Positions 1 to 10,072 are shown, numbered from the stretch's first letter. The stretch is DNA of 64,000 bases from Algoriphagus sp. TR-M9 (GCF_027594545.1 NZ_CP115160.1:331001-395000), one strand, 5' to 3'. Numbers and translations: made by a program. Notes: generated by a model from the letters alone, not told the origin.

Positions 1-1128
1 ATCAAACCTTATGGAGCAGAATCCATCGTGATCGAAGAGGATATCCAGCGGGAGCAGGCAAGGGAGATATCAATTTATGCTGGAGATGAATTTACCATCA
101 ACGACGACTTCAGTGTGAGCTATGGAGCCAGATATATGCTCTATCAGATGCTGGGGCCAGCTACAGTAGCTCAATATGTGCCAAATGAGCCCATTACCGG
201 TGAAAATATGATAGGTGAGGAGAACTATGACAAGGGTAAAGTGGTCAAAACGTACCATGGTCCTGAGTTTAGACTGGCTGCGCGCTATACGCTCAACACG
301 CAATCTTCCCTGAAGTTTAGCATCAATACAATGCGCCAAAATATTCACCTACTTTCTAACACATCGGCGATTTCTCCTACGGACTCCTGGAAACTGAGTG
401 ATCCTTACATCAAACCTCAAAATGGTGGGCAAGCCTCCTTGGGCTATTACAGAAATATGGCGCAAAATACCGTGGAGTTTTCTACAGAGGTATACTATAG
501 GTACATGGGTAATATGCTCGATTACAGGTCAGGAGCCTCCCTGGTGTTGAATGATCAGATCGAGCAGGATGTTCTCAACTCTAATGGGAAAGCATATGGA
601 GTAGAACTACTGTTGAAAAAAAATAAAGGGCTTTTACAGGGTTCTATCGCATATACTTTTTCCAGATCTTTGCTTCAGACTTCGGAGGAGCCAAGCATAG
701 AAAAGATCAATAATGGAGAGTTTTATCCAAGTAATTATGATCAGCCGCATCATTTTGTCCTGACCACTAACTATGAATTGAGCAAGCGGGTCAATACCTC
801 CTTGAATGTGAATTACAGTACCGGTAGGCCTGTTACCCTTCCGATTTCCAAATTTGACTATGCGGGTTCAGAGAGGGTTTATTTCTCCGAAAGGAATGCG
901 TACAGGATTCCGGATTATTTCAGGGTAGATTTATCTGTGAACCTAGAGGGTAGTCATAAAGTGAAGAAACTGGCGCATTCTTCCTGGTCCTTAGGTGTAT
1001 ATAATTTGCTAGGCAGGAGCAATCCATACTCCGTGTATTATACTCCAGTAGAAGGGGTACTCAGAGGCTATCAATTATCCATTTTTGCCCAACCAATTCC
1101 ATTTATTACTTACAATTTCCGATTCTGA
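1..1128 (+). CDS. TonB-dependent receptor, C-terminal part (5' end outside window)
   Basis: The reading frame is open from the first base, so the start lies upstream of the window. The visible 375 residues alternate short aromatic-rich beta-strands and turns, as expected for the outer-membrane barrel of a TonB-dependent receptor, and end in an aromatic residue after YNFRF, the usual barrel-terminal signal. Phrases such as GVYNLLGRSNPYSVYY and the DYFRVDLSVN strand are typical of Bacteroidota receptors with an N-terminal carboxypeptidase-like domain and plug, which would be upstream. Its stop overlaps the start of the DUF4249 gene (TGATG), indicating one operon. The substrate cannot be read from this part. 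Confidence 0.85.
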   Translation: MKPYGAESIVIEEDIQREQAREISIYAGDEFTINDDFSVSYGARYMLYQMLGPATVAQYVPNEPITGENMIGEENYDKGKVVKTYHGPEFRLAARYTLNTQSSLKFSINTMRQNIHLLSNTSAISPTDSWKLSDPYIKPQNGGQASLGYYRNMAQNTVEFSTEVYYRYMGNMLDYRSGASLVLNDQIEQDVLNSNGKAYGVELLLKKNKGLLQGSIAYTFSRSLLQTSEEPSIEKINNGEFYPSNYDQPHHFVLTTNYELSKRVNTSLNVNYSTGRPVTLPISKFDYAGSERVYFSERNAYRIPDYFRVDLSVNLEGSHKVKKLAHSSWSLGVYNLLGRSNPYSVYYTPVEGVLRGYQLSIFAQPIPFITYNFRF

Positions 1129-2291
1129 TGAGAAAACTGTTGCTGTTTATTTGTCTTTGCGCCGGTTTAGTTTCAGGCTGTCGTGAGCCTTTCGAGCCGG
1201 AGATTAAGCCTAGCGATGAGTCTGTACTAGTGGTGGAAGGATACCTGGATTCTGAAGGATTAGCTTCCTACCTGTATTTGAGCTATGCCAGGCCGATCCA
1301 GGGAGATGGTTTAACCGGGAGTTATACGGTATCGGGAGCTAGAATTCGGTTAGAATCTGAAACTGGGGAGGAATATTACCTAGCAGATCAGGGCTCGGGG
1401 AGTTATCTCTTTCAGGAGGATATTTCCGAAAACCAGAATTACCAATTGTTTATAGAGACACCGGATGGGCTGAGCTATGTATCAGACCCGATTCGACCTA
1501 TAATTTCCCCCGAAATACAAGATGTGGGTTTTGTAAGAAATGAGGAAGGGGTGGAGATATTCCTAACTACGCAGGGAGATCAAAATGCAGATGATTTTCT
1601 ATGGACATTTGAGGAAACCTGGGCTTTTCGTCCTAGGATAGTAACTCCATATATTTATAGACAGGAGACCAAAACCGTAGAATTCAGAACTCCGGAAGAG
1701 CGAATAGACTTGTGTTTCAAATCCGAACTGAATTCAGATTTGATATTGGAAACCTCTTCCAGGTTTGAGGATCAATTCGTTTTTCGACAGTCTATTACCC
1801 ACATCCTCGAGGGAGATGAGAAGCTTTCACAGCGATATAGTATTTTGATTTCTCAGAAAGCTCTGGATCAAGGAGCAGCCGAGTTTTGGGAAATTATGCG
1901 CAAAAACTCCAGTGATCTGGGATCTATTTTCAGTCCCTTGCCTTCAAATGTCAGTGGTAATCTGCATCAAGAGCAAGATCCTAATGCTCCGGTAGTGGGC
2001 TACGTGAGTTTGGGAGTAGTGAGGCAAGAGCGGCTTTTTGTGGATTTCAGAGATGTGCTTCCTTGGAGACTGGACATCCCTGAGGAATATTTGGGCTGCC
2101 TGATTTCAGCAGATAGTACCATTATCGCAGATTATGATGCCATGTTCAGAACTGGAGAGACGCTACCGGCAAGAGAATACGTGCCAGACGGAGGTACTCA
2201 AGCCACCGCATATTTTACTGCCCCAAGGAGGTGTGCAGATTGTACCTTGAGAGGCACGCGCGAAAAACCTGAATTTTGGGAGGATTTCTAA
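1128..2291 (+). CDS. DUF4249 family lipoprotein
   Basis: This 387-residue protein starts with a lipoprotein signal peptide whose lipobox ends at a Cys near residue 18 (LVSGC). The SVLVVEGYL segment soon after is the characteristic opening of DUF4249, a family nearly always encoded directly after a TonB-dependent receptor in Bacteroidota. A CADC motif near the C-terminus may form a disulfide. The start overlaps the receptor stop, so the two are probably translationally coupled and may form an outer-membrane pair. The family has no firmly established function; a surface or periplasmic accessory role for the receptor is inference. Confidence 0.88.
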   Translation: MRKLLLFICLCAGLVSGCREPFEPEIKPSDESVLVVEGYLDSEGLASYLYLSYARPIQGDGLTGSYTVSGARIRLESETGEEYYLADQGSGSYLFQEDISENQNYQLFIETPDGLSYVSDPIRPIISPEIQDVGFVRNEEGVEIFLTTQGDQNADDFLWTFEETWAFRPRIVTPYIYRQETKTVEFRTPEERIDLCFKSELNSDLILETSSRFEDQFVFRQSITHILEGDEKLSQRYSILISQKALDQGAAEFWEIMRKNSSDLGSIFSPLPSNVSGNLHQEQDPNAPVVGYVSLGVVRQERLFVDFRDVLPWRLDIPEEYLGCLISADSTIIADYDAMFRTGETLPAREYVPDGGTQATAYFTAPRRCADCTLRGTREKPEFWEDF

Positions 2292-3901
2292 TGAAAAAAT
2301 TAAGCTTAATCACACTTTTCCTGATTGCAGCTCTGGTAGTACAGACTGGTTTTGCGGTAGCCCAAGAAAAGGTTTCATTTTCCATTCCTAAGACCATCTA
2401 CTTCGGTGGGGAAAAAATCTGGATAGCTGCAAGCACTACCGGGGTAGATAATGGGGTTTCAGCCTCTCAAATTATCTATGCTGAGCTAGTTAACCGAAAC
2501 AACGAATCAGTTGCACTGGCGAAAATGCCCCTGCAAATGGGGCAAGCGTTTAATTTTCTACAGATCCCATCTAGCCTGGCATCAGATCATTATTTGCTCC
2601 GGGTGTTTACCCGGGTGAGCCCTTACCAAAATATGGATGAAGGACTTCATCAGCAATTGGTGACGATTTTCAATACGCAGTACCCGCCTGAAGTTGTACC
2701 TGAGCGGGAAAACTTGGTCAAAGAAGGCAGTGGGCAAATTGGGCTTTCTACCCGCAGCCCTTCCATGGGTGAGTCTTTACAGATCCGTACTCCTGATGGA
2801 TGGAAAGTGCTGGAAGTATCGGTATCTGTGGATAATTCCTTTTTGGAAAATGAGTCCCAACTGGTCTCTTCGGAAATTTACGATGGTGTGGAGGAAAGAA
2901 CCCTAGTGCCGGAACTTTATGGGCACATCATACAAGCCAAACTGAATGAGGCTTCAATAGACACCACGCAGCTGTTTTACCTTTCTGTACATGGGGAAAA
3001 GTCGGCCCTCTTTACCGATAGGCCAGACTCAGAAGGTTATCTTTACTTTGATGCAGGGGGGATGAAGCATTGGGACTTTTTAGTCGCACAAGCTGCAAAA
3101 AATGAAACCATGGCTGCATTTGAAATTGTCTCTCCGGCTCCTAAAACTAAATTTAAGGCAGGGTATAGTATTCCTGAGCTGAAAATCAGTCCTTCAGATT
3201 CTGTACTATTAAAGCAATTACTACTGGCTGGGCAAGGGGAGTATTTCTACAGTCAGGAGTTTGAGGAAGCGCTTATACCGGTGGTCACAGGATTTGTGGA
3301 GGACAGGGTCTATAACCTTGATGATTACACGCGATTTGATGCGGTGGAGACTGTGCTAAAAGAATATGTACCAGAGGTCATGGTGCGCTCGCGTCAGCAG
3401 GTTAAATCTTTCCGTATGATCGACGCGGTGCGTGAGTCGCTTTTTGACGAAAACCCCTTGATGCTAATCGATGCGTTGCCGATATTCGATGCTGATCTTT
3501 TGGCAGCCTTTGACCCGAAAGACTTTCAAAAACTAGAAGTGCTCACCCGTACCTTTTTTCTTAACGAGGAGCGATTTCCAGGAGTTTTGAGCTTCAGCTC
3601 TTACCAAAATGATTTCGGAGGTTTTCCTCTTCCATCCAATGCCATTTACCTGGGCTATGGTGGGATTTCTCCAAAGGTCGCTACCGAAGGAAATCTATTC
3701 GAGAAACAGGGAAATGCATTCAATGTAAAGGATTGGAGAACGGTTCTGTATTGGTCAGAAGCACCAGGTTTGTCCACTTCCGGTGAGTCTCAGATCAGTG
3801 TTCAAGTTCCTGAAGTAAGGTTGCCTTTTCGGGTCAAAGTGGTAGCCGAAGATGCTGCTGGAAAGCAAAAGACCTTCTTTCAGCGTTTTTCCGCCAATTA
3901 A
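2291..3901 (+). CDS. secreted protein, MG2-like beta-sandwich, unknown function
   Basis: The start chosen is the ATG overlapping the DUF4249 stop (TAATG), which gives a clean signal peptide (MKKLSLITLF, cleaved after VAQ). An in-frame start 15 nt upstream would put extra residues before the signal. The first 110 mature residues, with FGGEKIWIAAS and SSLASDHYLLRVFTR, resemble the macroglobulin-like MG2 domain found in large secreted Bacteroidota proteins encoded beside TonB receptors. No catalytic motif was recognised in the rest. It closes a three-gene operon with the receptor and the DUF4249 protein, so a role in the same uptake or surface complex is likely but unproven. Confidence 0.7.
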   Translation: MKKLSLITLFLIAALVVQTGFAVAQEKVSFSIPKTIYFGGEKIWIAASTTGVDNGVSASQIIYAELVNRNNESVALAKMPLQMGQAFNFLQIPSSLASDHYLLRVFTRVSPYQNMDEGLHQQLVTIFNTQYPPEVVPERENLVKEGSGQIGLSTRSPSMGESLQIRTPDGWKVLEVSVSVDNSFLENESQLVSSEIYDGVEERTLVPELYGHIIQAKLNEASIDTTQLFYLSVHGEKSALFTDRPDSEGYLYFDAGGMKHWDFLVAQAAKNETMAAFEIVSPAPKTKFKAGYSIPELKISPSDSVLLKQLLLAGQGEYFYSQEFEEALIPVVTGFVEDRVYNLDDYTRFDAVETVLKEYVPEVMVRSRQQVKSFRMIDAVRESLFDENPLMLIDALPIFDADLLAAFDPKDFQKLEVLTRTFFLNEERFPGVLSFSSYQNDFGGFPLPSNAIYLGYGGISPKVATEGNLFEKQGNAFNVKDWRTVLYWSEAPGLSTSGESQISVQVPEVRLPFRVKVVAEDAAGKQKTFFQRFSAN

Positions 3902-3947
3902 GTTAGCTTTTTTGCGCTCGGAAGTACCTGTCTGCAAGAGCAGGGAA

Positions 3948-5603
3948 TCAGGATTTCTTATTTACTTCCTTAGCTAAAAACTCGCTCAGTTTGTTTTGGT
4001 AAAAGGCTTGATCTGGTGAATAATCCGGAACCAGGCTTTGCTTCTCAGGGAAAGATTCCATGTGCAGGGTCTGAGTAGGGAAGGCAAATCTTACCCCTAG
4101 GGAGTTAGCCAGTTTGACGATCTGAATTAAGATTTCGTGCCTGCTTCTTAGCTCTTCACCCCAGGTAGGAACTTCAAAGAAGATATAAAACATTATGTCT
4201 TGGCTAAAGGAAGACAGATTGTTGAAATAGACGTGGTAGGAGTCTTTTCGGGTGTTGGGATGAGCCAAAACAATTTCTCTTAGGCCATTCACAAATTCCT
4301 CTATGAGTTCTGGTGGAGTATCATAGGTAATCGTCAGCGTGGTATAAAATCTTCGATATTGACGAAGGCCGTGGTTGTCCAGAATGGAATCTGCGATTTT
4401 GCCATTGGGTACATACATAAGGGAGTTTCTGAAAGTCCTTACGCGGGTAGATCTAAAGCCCACTTCTTCTACCGTGCCATCGATATCACCCGAAGTGATC
4501 CAGTCCCCCATTTGGAAGGGTTTGTCAATGAAGATCATCACCGACCCGAAGAAGTTTTTGATGGTGTCCTGAGCAGCTAGTGCGATTGCAACCCCACCAA
4601 TAGAAAGTCCAGTTAAGAATGGGATGATGTCTAAGTCCAGACCATCTCTCAAGATGAAAAGCGTACCTATGACCACCACAAAGGCTTTGAGAGTTTTTCG
4701 CATCAAAGGCACCAGCTGGTCGTCAAGAGTGGATTCAGATTTGATGGCTAGCTTGGTGAAATAGGCAGCGATAATATCTACCACCTTGTAGAATATCACA
4801 GTGATCAACAGTGGCTTCAAAGTCCTTAATACTACTAGGATCCATGACCAAATTTCCACAGGTAGCTGCAGTACCCGAAGGAAAAGAGAGAGCATCACCA
4901 CGATTAAGTAGATGCTGATCACGCGGGCTACGGGTAGTATGTAGTTTTCTCCTACTTTACCATACCCATAGCGTTTAAAAAGGTACAGCAGCACCTTGTC
5001 CACCACTAGGGTAAAGACCCAATGCGCCAGGAATATGAGAATGAGCAGAATAAAGATTCCCACTAGCTGCCAAAGGTGTAGGCCTAGGTATTCCTGATTC
5101 CCGATTTTGGGGAGTATAGTTAATAGCTTCGCTGTGCCATAAGGATAGGTTTCGGCATGGAGACTATTAATTTGATCCACTGTGAAAGCAGAAAACTTCC
5201 ATTGATTGCCGGTTTTTTCCAGGAATACTCCAGGTAGTTTTTGCTTGTCGAAATAATAGATATTGTCTTCTGAAGAAGTACTATCTTGATAGTTTTCTAC
5301 ATTAGGAACTTCACTGGTTCGTATCAGTACACCTTTTCCCTCAAAAACCTGACGTAGTTTAGTCGTCAGCTGTGTAGTGTTAGGATCTTCTATGCCAGTG
5401 AAATCCAGTGTTTGAGCTGCCTTTTCTGGATGGAAATTTCCTTCTTCCAGATTTTTGAAAAAGGATAAGGTAGTGTGGTAAGGAGAGCTGAGGTTGACTT
5501 GCTCTCCAGGTTTTTCTATAATTTGACTATCCGAGATGAGCTGGGAAAAAGAAGGGCTTGCCAGACAAATCAAAAAAAGGAGAAGAAAATGTTTTAGGGA
5601 CAT
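3948..5603 (-). CDS. MscS family mechanosensitive ion channel
   Basis: The 551-residue protein has a signal peptide (ending SPSFSQ), a periplasmic domain of about 150 residues, then several membrane helices and an MscS core. The pore-lining helix and beta domain are visible in GLSIGGVAIALAAQDTIKNF followed by GSVMIFIDKPFQMGDWI and GTVEEVGFRSTRVRT, the most conserved MscS signatures. It would act in the inner membrane as a tension-gated channel releasing solutes during hypo-osmotic shock. It is convergent with the preceding plus-strand operon and appears to be a single gene. Confidence 0.93.
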   Translation of the reverse strand: MSLKHFLLLFLICLASPSFSQLISDSQIIEKPGEQVNLSSPYHTTLSFFKNLEEGNFHPEKAAQTLDFTGIEDPNTTQLTTKLRQVFEGKGVLIRTSEVPNVENYQDSTSSEDNIYYFDKQKLPGVFLEKTGNQWKFSAFTVDQINSLHAETYPYGTAKLLTILPKIGNQEYLGLHLWQLVGIFILLILIFLAHWVFTLVVDKVLLYLFKRYGYGKVGENYILPVARVISIYLIVVMLSLFLRVLQLPVEIWSWILVVLRTLKPLLITVIFYKVVDIIAAYFTKLAIKSESTLDDQLVPLMRKTLKAFVVVIGTLFILRDGLDLDIIPFLTGLSIGGVAIALAAQDTIKNFFGSVMIFIDKPFQMGDWITSGDIDGTVEEVGFRSTRVRTFRNSLMYVPNGKIADSILDNHGLRQYRRFYTTLTITYDTPPELIEEFVNGLREIVLAHPNTRKDSYHVYFNNLSSFSQDIMFYIFFEVPTWGEELRSRHEILIQIVKLANSLGVRFAFPTQTLHMESFPEKQSLVPDYSPDQAFYQNKLSEFLAKEVNKKS

Positions 5604-5667
5604 TTTTGGTAATTGGTTTTTTGCAAGTTAGCTATTCACTTTTCGTGTTCAAAGGAAACAATCCGGA

Positions 5668-8370
5668 CTAATCAGCTAATTGAAATTCTGTCAAGGTGCT
5701 TCCACTGATGGTTCTGATCAGGTACTGACCTTTGGAAACTTGATGTGTGATCTGGATTTTTCCATTGCTATTGAGTGGCATAGTTGTAATTAACTTTCCG
5801 TTTAAGTCGTAGAGGTAGCAAAATTGCTGGATGAGATCCGTGATCGCTATCAATTGTCGGTCAGACCCAAAGTCAAAGTACTGATACACTAAGTTCTCGT
5901 CGGACACTCTGGCACTGAAAAGTTTCTTCTCTGAGCGGTCCAACACAGATACCTCATTGAATTGCCTGGAGATAAACACAAAGTCATTTTGTTTTTGGTC
6001 AGGTATTAAAAGGAATTCGCTATCGCGGTCTTCCTTGATCAATTGGTTTCTGTATGACACTTCCCCATTGAAATTGACATGAATCACTTCACCGTTTGCA
6101 GTTATTCCCACCAAGAGCGTGGTCCTAGAGGATGGGTTTCTCCATGAAATCAGATCTGTGTTGAATTCGCTTCCCAGCTTGGCCGAGGAGCCTGGCTGTG
6201 CTTCTCCTCTTCGGTTGAATAGCTTTAGTTGCCCGTTTTCACCCAAAGCCACCATGTAGTCGCCTTTTCCGGGAACCCTTACATGCTGCGCAGGACCTAT
6301 TGTCTTGGAGCCGATTGGATTTGGGTTCCATCCCTCCAGTTTTTGCCCGGTTTTGTCTAGTAAATATAGGTTTCCTTGCTCCGTACTGATGAAATAGCGA
6401 TAATCTTTTGTGTTGCTGTAGTCCACCAGATTAAGCGAACTGATGGTTTCTCCGGAAAGGGAGATGGGATAGCCGGTAAGCGGGTTTCCTAGTCGATCGA
6501 TTCCATATATCCGCTGCGGCGTAGCGAGAAGAAGCTGAAGTTTATCGTTTTTGTAATAATCAATCTGGAAGGCGTCTGAGATCACTGGGCCGTCCAGTTG
6601 TTCAGAATAGATGACCTCCCCGGCAGAATTGACGAGATGCAGAACATGTTTTTGGTCCTGAACCACGATATCCTCAGTATTGTCTTGGTAATTTCGGATG
6701 GATTTGGGGCCGTAAATGAGGTTTTGTCCAAATGAAATCCGCTTACTTGGCTGCAAAGCCACGGCTTCATCTGTTTTGATGCTGGGCTTGCTTTGTCCAT
6801 CATAAGCAAGCGTCAAAGTAGCTTCTTGATGATTCTGGATTTGGTTGATTTTAAATGAAATCCAAGGGAAGGAATTAAAAACATCAGCGTATTTCTGTAA
6901 AAAGGTACTCCAGGAAGGATTGCTTTTGGAAATCCAGGATTCCAGGATTCTTGGGGTAAGGTATAGACGTGAAAATCCGGCTGTAGCACTGAGCTCTTTT
7001 TTCGCTTCCGGGGCATTGACGCTTTTCCAGGTATTGCCTGCCCGAATGTCATCTAGCATCATTTTCATGCCTTGCTGGGTATTGGTGATGATGAGAAGTT
7101 CCCCTTCGGCAGTGATAAACGATTGATTGAATCCATGGAATTTACCTGCAAATAAATGAGCAGGGAAGTCCTCTTCGGCTAGGTATAAGATCTCATGGCC
7201 ATCGTAATAATCCGATCCCACCTCTTCTTCATTTTCTTGAAAATCACGGAGCATTTGCAGGGCATTTTCTACATCCCGGCTTCTGGCCAAAAGAGCCAGG
7301 TTCTTGCTGGATCCACCGGTGTTTTCCAGGTCTAGGAGGTAAAGCTCTCCAGTGAAGCTATCTAAAAATCCCAGATCAATAAGTTTTCTTTGGATTTCTC
7401 CAGAGTAGGTGGCCCGACCTACAAATGCGCGGTTAATTAGCTTCTGACTTTCGAAGATGCTTTCCAGGTTAAATTGGGTAAGGGCCAAAGTCCGATTGGA
7501 GATGGCAGCTTCTATAATGGCCAGGTTAGCTTGAATAGAAGGGGTGAAGTTCACATCTTCCGGATAGACCAGCTCACCTCGGAAGAGCAATTTGTTCTGC
7601 TCCAGTTCCAAGTTCATGATGGCTCCTGCCTGGAGATTCTCAAGTTCTGCTATCCCATTATTGGCTCGGTCATTTCCTATTCCCTTGATAAGCGTGGCAA
7701 AACCTCTCCCTGAAATCAATAGCCTCCCCAGCGAGCCTGACTCATAGGGATGAGCCTGAACTAAGGAATAGAAACTCTGCTGATCAGCATTTACATAAAA
7801 CCTTATGGCTTCTTCTACTAGAAAAGAAGTGGATGAAATAACTGCTAAATCACCGATTAGCGATAAGCTCCATTGTCGGTTATTGGCTGAGTCATAATAC
7901 TCTAGGACGTCGATGTCGGAGTATTTTCTGTTTTGAAACCTGGCACCTTCCGGGATTCTGGATTTGACTTCATCAAGGAATTTTTCGGAAGAAGATACCT
8001 TGAGATTAATAGTGTAAAGAATATCAAAGGATTCTGCTCCAGTGGAGTGCAGGCTGAATGTGGCCTGGGTTCCTCTTAGTGCTTTGGCGACAGCCCCGGA
8101 TCCACCGTGCAGGCTATCAAGCTTGATAAGTTGGTCTGAAAAATCCTGAAAAGCAGGTAGGTTTTTGAGAATTTCCCAACTGGGGTCATCGACTAGCTTA
8201 TTCCAGGTTTCGGCTCCATTGTGACTTTCAAAAACGAAAACCGCATTTTGGCTGATTACTTCGAGGCTGTTGATTTTTCTTACAGCGAAGTAATTGCTAT
8301 AAATCCAATACCCGCCTCCGACAAGGAGCACACTCAAAAACAGAATAAGTAGGCTTTTCCAGATCTTCAC
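5668..8370 (-). CDS. large membrane-anchored protein, DUF3352-like with beta-propeller-like C-terminus
   Basis: About 900 residues with one N-terminal membrane anchor (KSLLILFLSVLLVGGGYWIY) and a long extracytoplasmic part. The first half, with VFVFESHNGAETWNKL and repeated alpha/beta segments, resembles proteins annotated as DUF3352. The second half carries repeated short strands (YGIDRLGNPLTGYPIS, LYLLDKTGQKLEGWNP) like PQQ or WD-type propeller blades. A frame extension to a GTG at 8424 exists, but the mdh terminator hairpin (8403-8451) lies in that extension, so I prefer the GTG at 8370, which begins KIWKSLL directly before the membrane helix. The function is unknown. Confidence 0.68.
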   Translation of the reverse strand: MKIWKSLLILFLSVLLVGGGYWIYSNYFAVRKINSLEVISQNAVFVFESHNGAETWNKLVDDPSWEILKNLPAFQDFSDQLIKLDSLHGGSGAVAKALRGTQATFSLHSTGAESFDILYTINLKVSSSEKFLDEVKSRIPEGARFQNRKYSDIDVLEYYDSANNRQWSLSLIGDLAVISSTSFLVEEAIRFYVNADQQSFYSLVQAHPYESGSLGRLLISGRGFATLIKGIGNDRANNGIAELENLQAGAIMNLELEQNKLLFRGELVYPEDVNFTPSIQANLAIIEAAISNRTLALTQFNLESIFESQKLINRAFVGRATYSGEIQRKLIDLGFLDSFTGELYLLDLENTGGSSKNLALLARSRDVENALQMLRDFQENEEEVGSDYYDGHEILYLAEEDFPAHLFAGKFHGFNQSFITAEGELLIITNTQQGMKMMLDDIRAGNTWKSVNAPEAKKELSATAGFSRLYLTPRILESWISKSNPSWSTFLQKYADVFNSFPWISFKINQIQNHQEATLTLAYDGQSKPSIKTDEAVALQPSKRISFGQNLIYGPKSIRNYQDNTEDIVVQDQKHVLHLVNSAGEVIYSEQLDGPVISDAFQIDYYKNDKLQLLLATPQRIYGIDRLGNPLTGYPISLSGETISSLNLVDYSNTKDYRYFISTEQGNLYLLDKTGQKLEGWNPNPIGSKTIGPAQHVRVPGKGDYMVALGENGQLKLFNRRGEAQPGSSAKLGSEFNTDLISWRNPSSRTTLLVGITANGEVIHVNFNGEVSYRNQLIKEDRDSEFLLIPDQKQNDFVFISRQFNEVSVLDRSEKKLFSARVSDENLVYQYFDFGSDRQLIAITDLIQQFCYLYDLNGKLITTMPLNSNGKIQITHQVSKGQYLIRTISGSTLTEFQLAD

Positions 8371-8402
8371 AGACTTTTGAATGGGTTCAGTGGTGATTAT
8401 AC

Positions 8403-8451
8403 AAAAATCAGACCTAAGAAACACTCAAAATCGAGCGAAACTTAGGTCTGA
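8403..8451 (-). terminator. rho-independent terminator of mdh
   Basis: A perfect 11-bp inverted repeat (CTTAGGTCTGA at 8441-8451 and its complement at 8408-8418) with a 22-nt loop is followed on the minus strand by five Ts (8403-8407). It lies just beyond the mdh stop, so it should end mdh transcription and shows that the upstream extension of the next ORF is unlikely to be coding. Confidence 0.75.
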
Positions 8452-8472
8452 ATAAATTTGAAGTTCGGTTGA

Positions 8473-9405
8473 TTAGCCAAGCTTGTTCAATACTTCCATA
8501 ACTTCTTTCACATGGCCTCTGGAGGTTTCAAGTAATGCTTTTTCTTCCTCATTCAGGTCAAGTTCCAATACTTTTTCTACTCCGTTTTTGCCAAGGATTA
8601 CTGGAACGCCTAGGTAGCAGTCATCGATGCCGTATTCGCCCTCTAGTTTGATACAAACCGGGAATACTCTTTTTTGGTTTTTCAGGATAGCTTCTACCAT
8701 CTGAGCCGCTGCAGATCCTGGAGCATACCAAGCAGAGGTTCCCATAAGCTTCACTAGTTCACCACCACCGAATTTGGTTCGCTCGATGATCGCATCCAGC
8801 TTGTCTTTTGCCACTAATTCAGTCACCGGGATACCGGCTACTGTGGTGTAGCGAGGAAGAGGCACCATGGTGTCGCCATGTCCGCCCATCAGGATGGCTT
8901 GGATTTCTTTTGGAGAGATGTTTAGCTCTTCGGCCAAGAACGCTCTGTATCTAGCGGTGTCCAGGATGCCAGCCATGCCCAATACCTTGTTTCTAGGGAA
9001 TTTGGACGTCAGGTGAGCTTGGTAAGTCATCACATCGAGCGGGTTGGAAACCACAATGATGATAGCGTCAGGAGAGTGCTTTATGACATTTTCGGTAACT
9101 GTCTTTACGATTCCGGCATTGGTTTCGATTAGATCGTCACGGGTCATGCCAGGCTTACGAGGTAGTCCAGAAGTGATTACTACTACGTCTGAATTGGCAG
9201 TTTTGCTATAGTCGTTTGTGCTGCCGGTGGTACGGCTGTCATATTGGTTGATTGGTGCTTTTTGGAAAATGTCTAATGCCTTTCCTTCTGCCACACCTTC
9301 TTTGATGTCAAGAAGAACGATTTCTTCGGCGATCTCGCGATAAGCCAATACGTCTGCACAGGTAGCGCCTACATTACCAGCTCCTACTACGGTTACTTTG
9401 CTCAT
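8473..9405 (-). CDS. mdh: malate dehydrogenase
   Basis: This 310-residue NAD-dependent dehydrogenase of the lactate/malate family interconverts malate and oxaloacetate in the TCA cycle. Visible are the N-terminal Rossmann glycine motif (VVGAGNVGATCA), the acidic residue that selects NAD (LLDIKEG), the VVSNPLDVMTY segment, the substrate-binding Arg region (GLPRKPGMTRDDL) and the catalytic His in GGHGDTMVPL. The length fits bacterial MDH of the LDH-like type. It has its own terminator and a hairpin in its leader. Confidence 0.97.
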   Translation of the reverse strand: MSKVTVVGAGNVGATCADVLAYREIAEEIVLLDIKEGVAEGKALDIFQKAPINQYDSRTTGSTNDYSKTANSDVVVITSGLPRKPGMTRDDLIETNAGIVKTVTENVIKHSPDAIIIVVSNPLDVMTYQAHLTSKFPRNKVLGMAGILDTARYRAFLAEELNISPKEIQAILMGGHGDTMVPLPRYTTVAGIPVTELVAKDKLDAIIERTKFGGGELVKLMGTSAWYAPGSAAAQMVEAILKNQKRVFPVCIKLEGEYGIDDCYLGVPVILGKNGVEKVLELDLNEEEKALLETSRGHVKEVMEVLNKLG

Positions 9406-9434
9406 AGATTTATAGATTTTTATTTGAATTTAAT

Positions 9435-9450
9435 GCCGCTAAAAAGCGGC
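9435..9450 (-). other. GC-rich hairpin in the mdh leader
   Basis: GCCGCT and AGCGGC are separated by four bases about 30 nt before the mdh start. No T-run follows on the minus strand, so it is more likely an mRNA-stabilising or regulatory stem than a terminator. Confidence 0.4.
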
Positions 9451-9553
9451 GCTAAGTTATTAAACAATGGCTAGGAATAGAAGTAGAGGCGCGAATACTT
9501 TGAGCTGGGGCAGCTCATTTTTGATAAAAGTAAAATCCGGGTGTTGGCCTGTT

Positions 9554-10069
9554 CTATTCGTACATTTGCCGGAGGCTGAAAAACCCGAAAGACTCTCTGT
9601 AAGATTTGAATAAGCGCTGATTGTTTGCGTTGTAGTATTCTGCCAAAGCAGTCATCATTTTGGCTTTGATTTTTGGGTTACTGTCGAAAATCTCCTGAAT
9701 GGCAAAATGCGGAATTACTATAAGTTCTGCTTCCTCTGAAACGATCAAAGCCGTGTAGGTTCTCTTTGAGTTTTCCAGCAAAGAATTCTCCCCAAATGCC
9801 TCTCCTTTTCCCAAATTGAAAATGGTTTCGAAGGTATCTCTGATGTCAATAGTGAGGGTGATGGTCCCACTTTTAACCAGATAAAGTGCTTGGCTGGGGT
9901 CTTTGCTAAAAAAAACCACTTCGTCTTTGACGTATTTGCGATGGTGCATGGCAGGCAGGAAGCGTTCCATTTCTTTGTTTTTCAATCGCTCAAAAAATTT
10001 GATCTGGCCCAGAAAGCCAAACATCGTGAGGTCTTCCTCTGAGTAAGTTTTTGAAAAGGGGTTTCGCAT
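9554..10069 (-). CDS. cyclic nucleotide-binding domain protein without DNA-binding domain
   Basis: The 171-residue protein carries one cNMP-binding (Crp N-terminal type) beta-roll, with the phosphate-binding cassette recognisable as GEAFGENSLLENSKRTYTA. The usual C-terminal helix-turn-helix of Crp/Fnr regulators is absent; the chain ends shortly after a helical tail (ALAEYYNANNQRLFKSYRES). It may sense a nucleotide and act through a partner. The start lies 3 nt from the tilS stop, so the two genes are probably co-transcribed. Confidence 0.85.
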   Translation of the reverse strand: MRNPFSKTYSEEDLTMFGFLGQIKFFERLKNKEMERFLPAMHHRKYVKDEVVFFSKDPSQALYLVKSGTITLTIDIRDTFETIFNLGKGEAFGENSLLENSKRTYTALIVSEEAELIVIPHFAIQEIFDSNPKIKAKMMTALAEYYNANNQRLFKSYRESFGFFSLRQMYE

Positions 10070-10072
10070 TAC

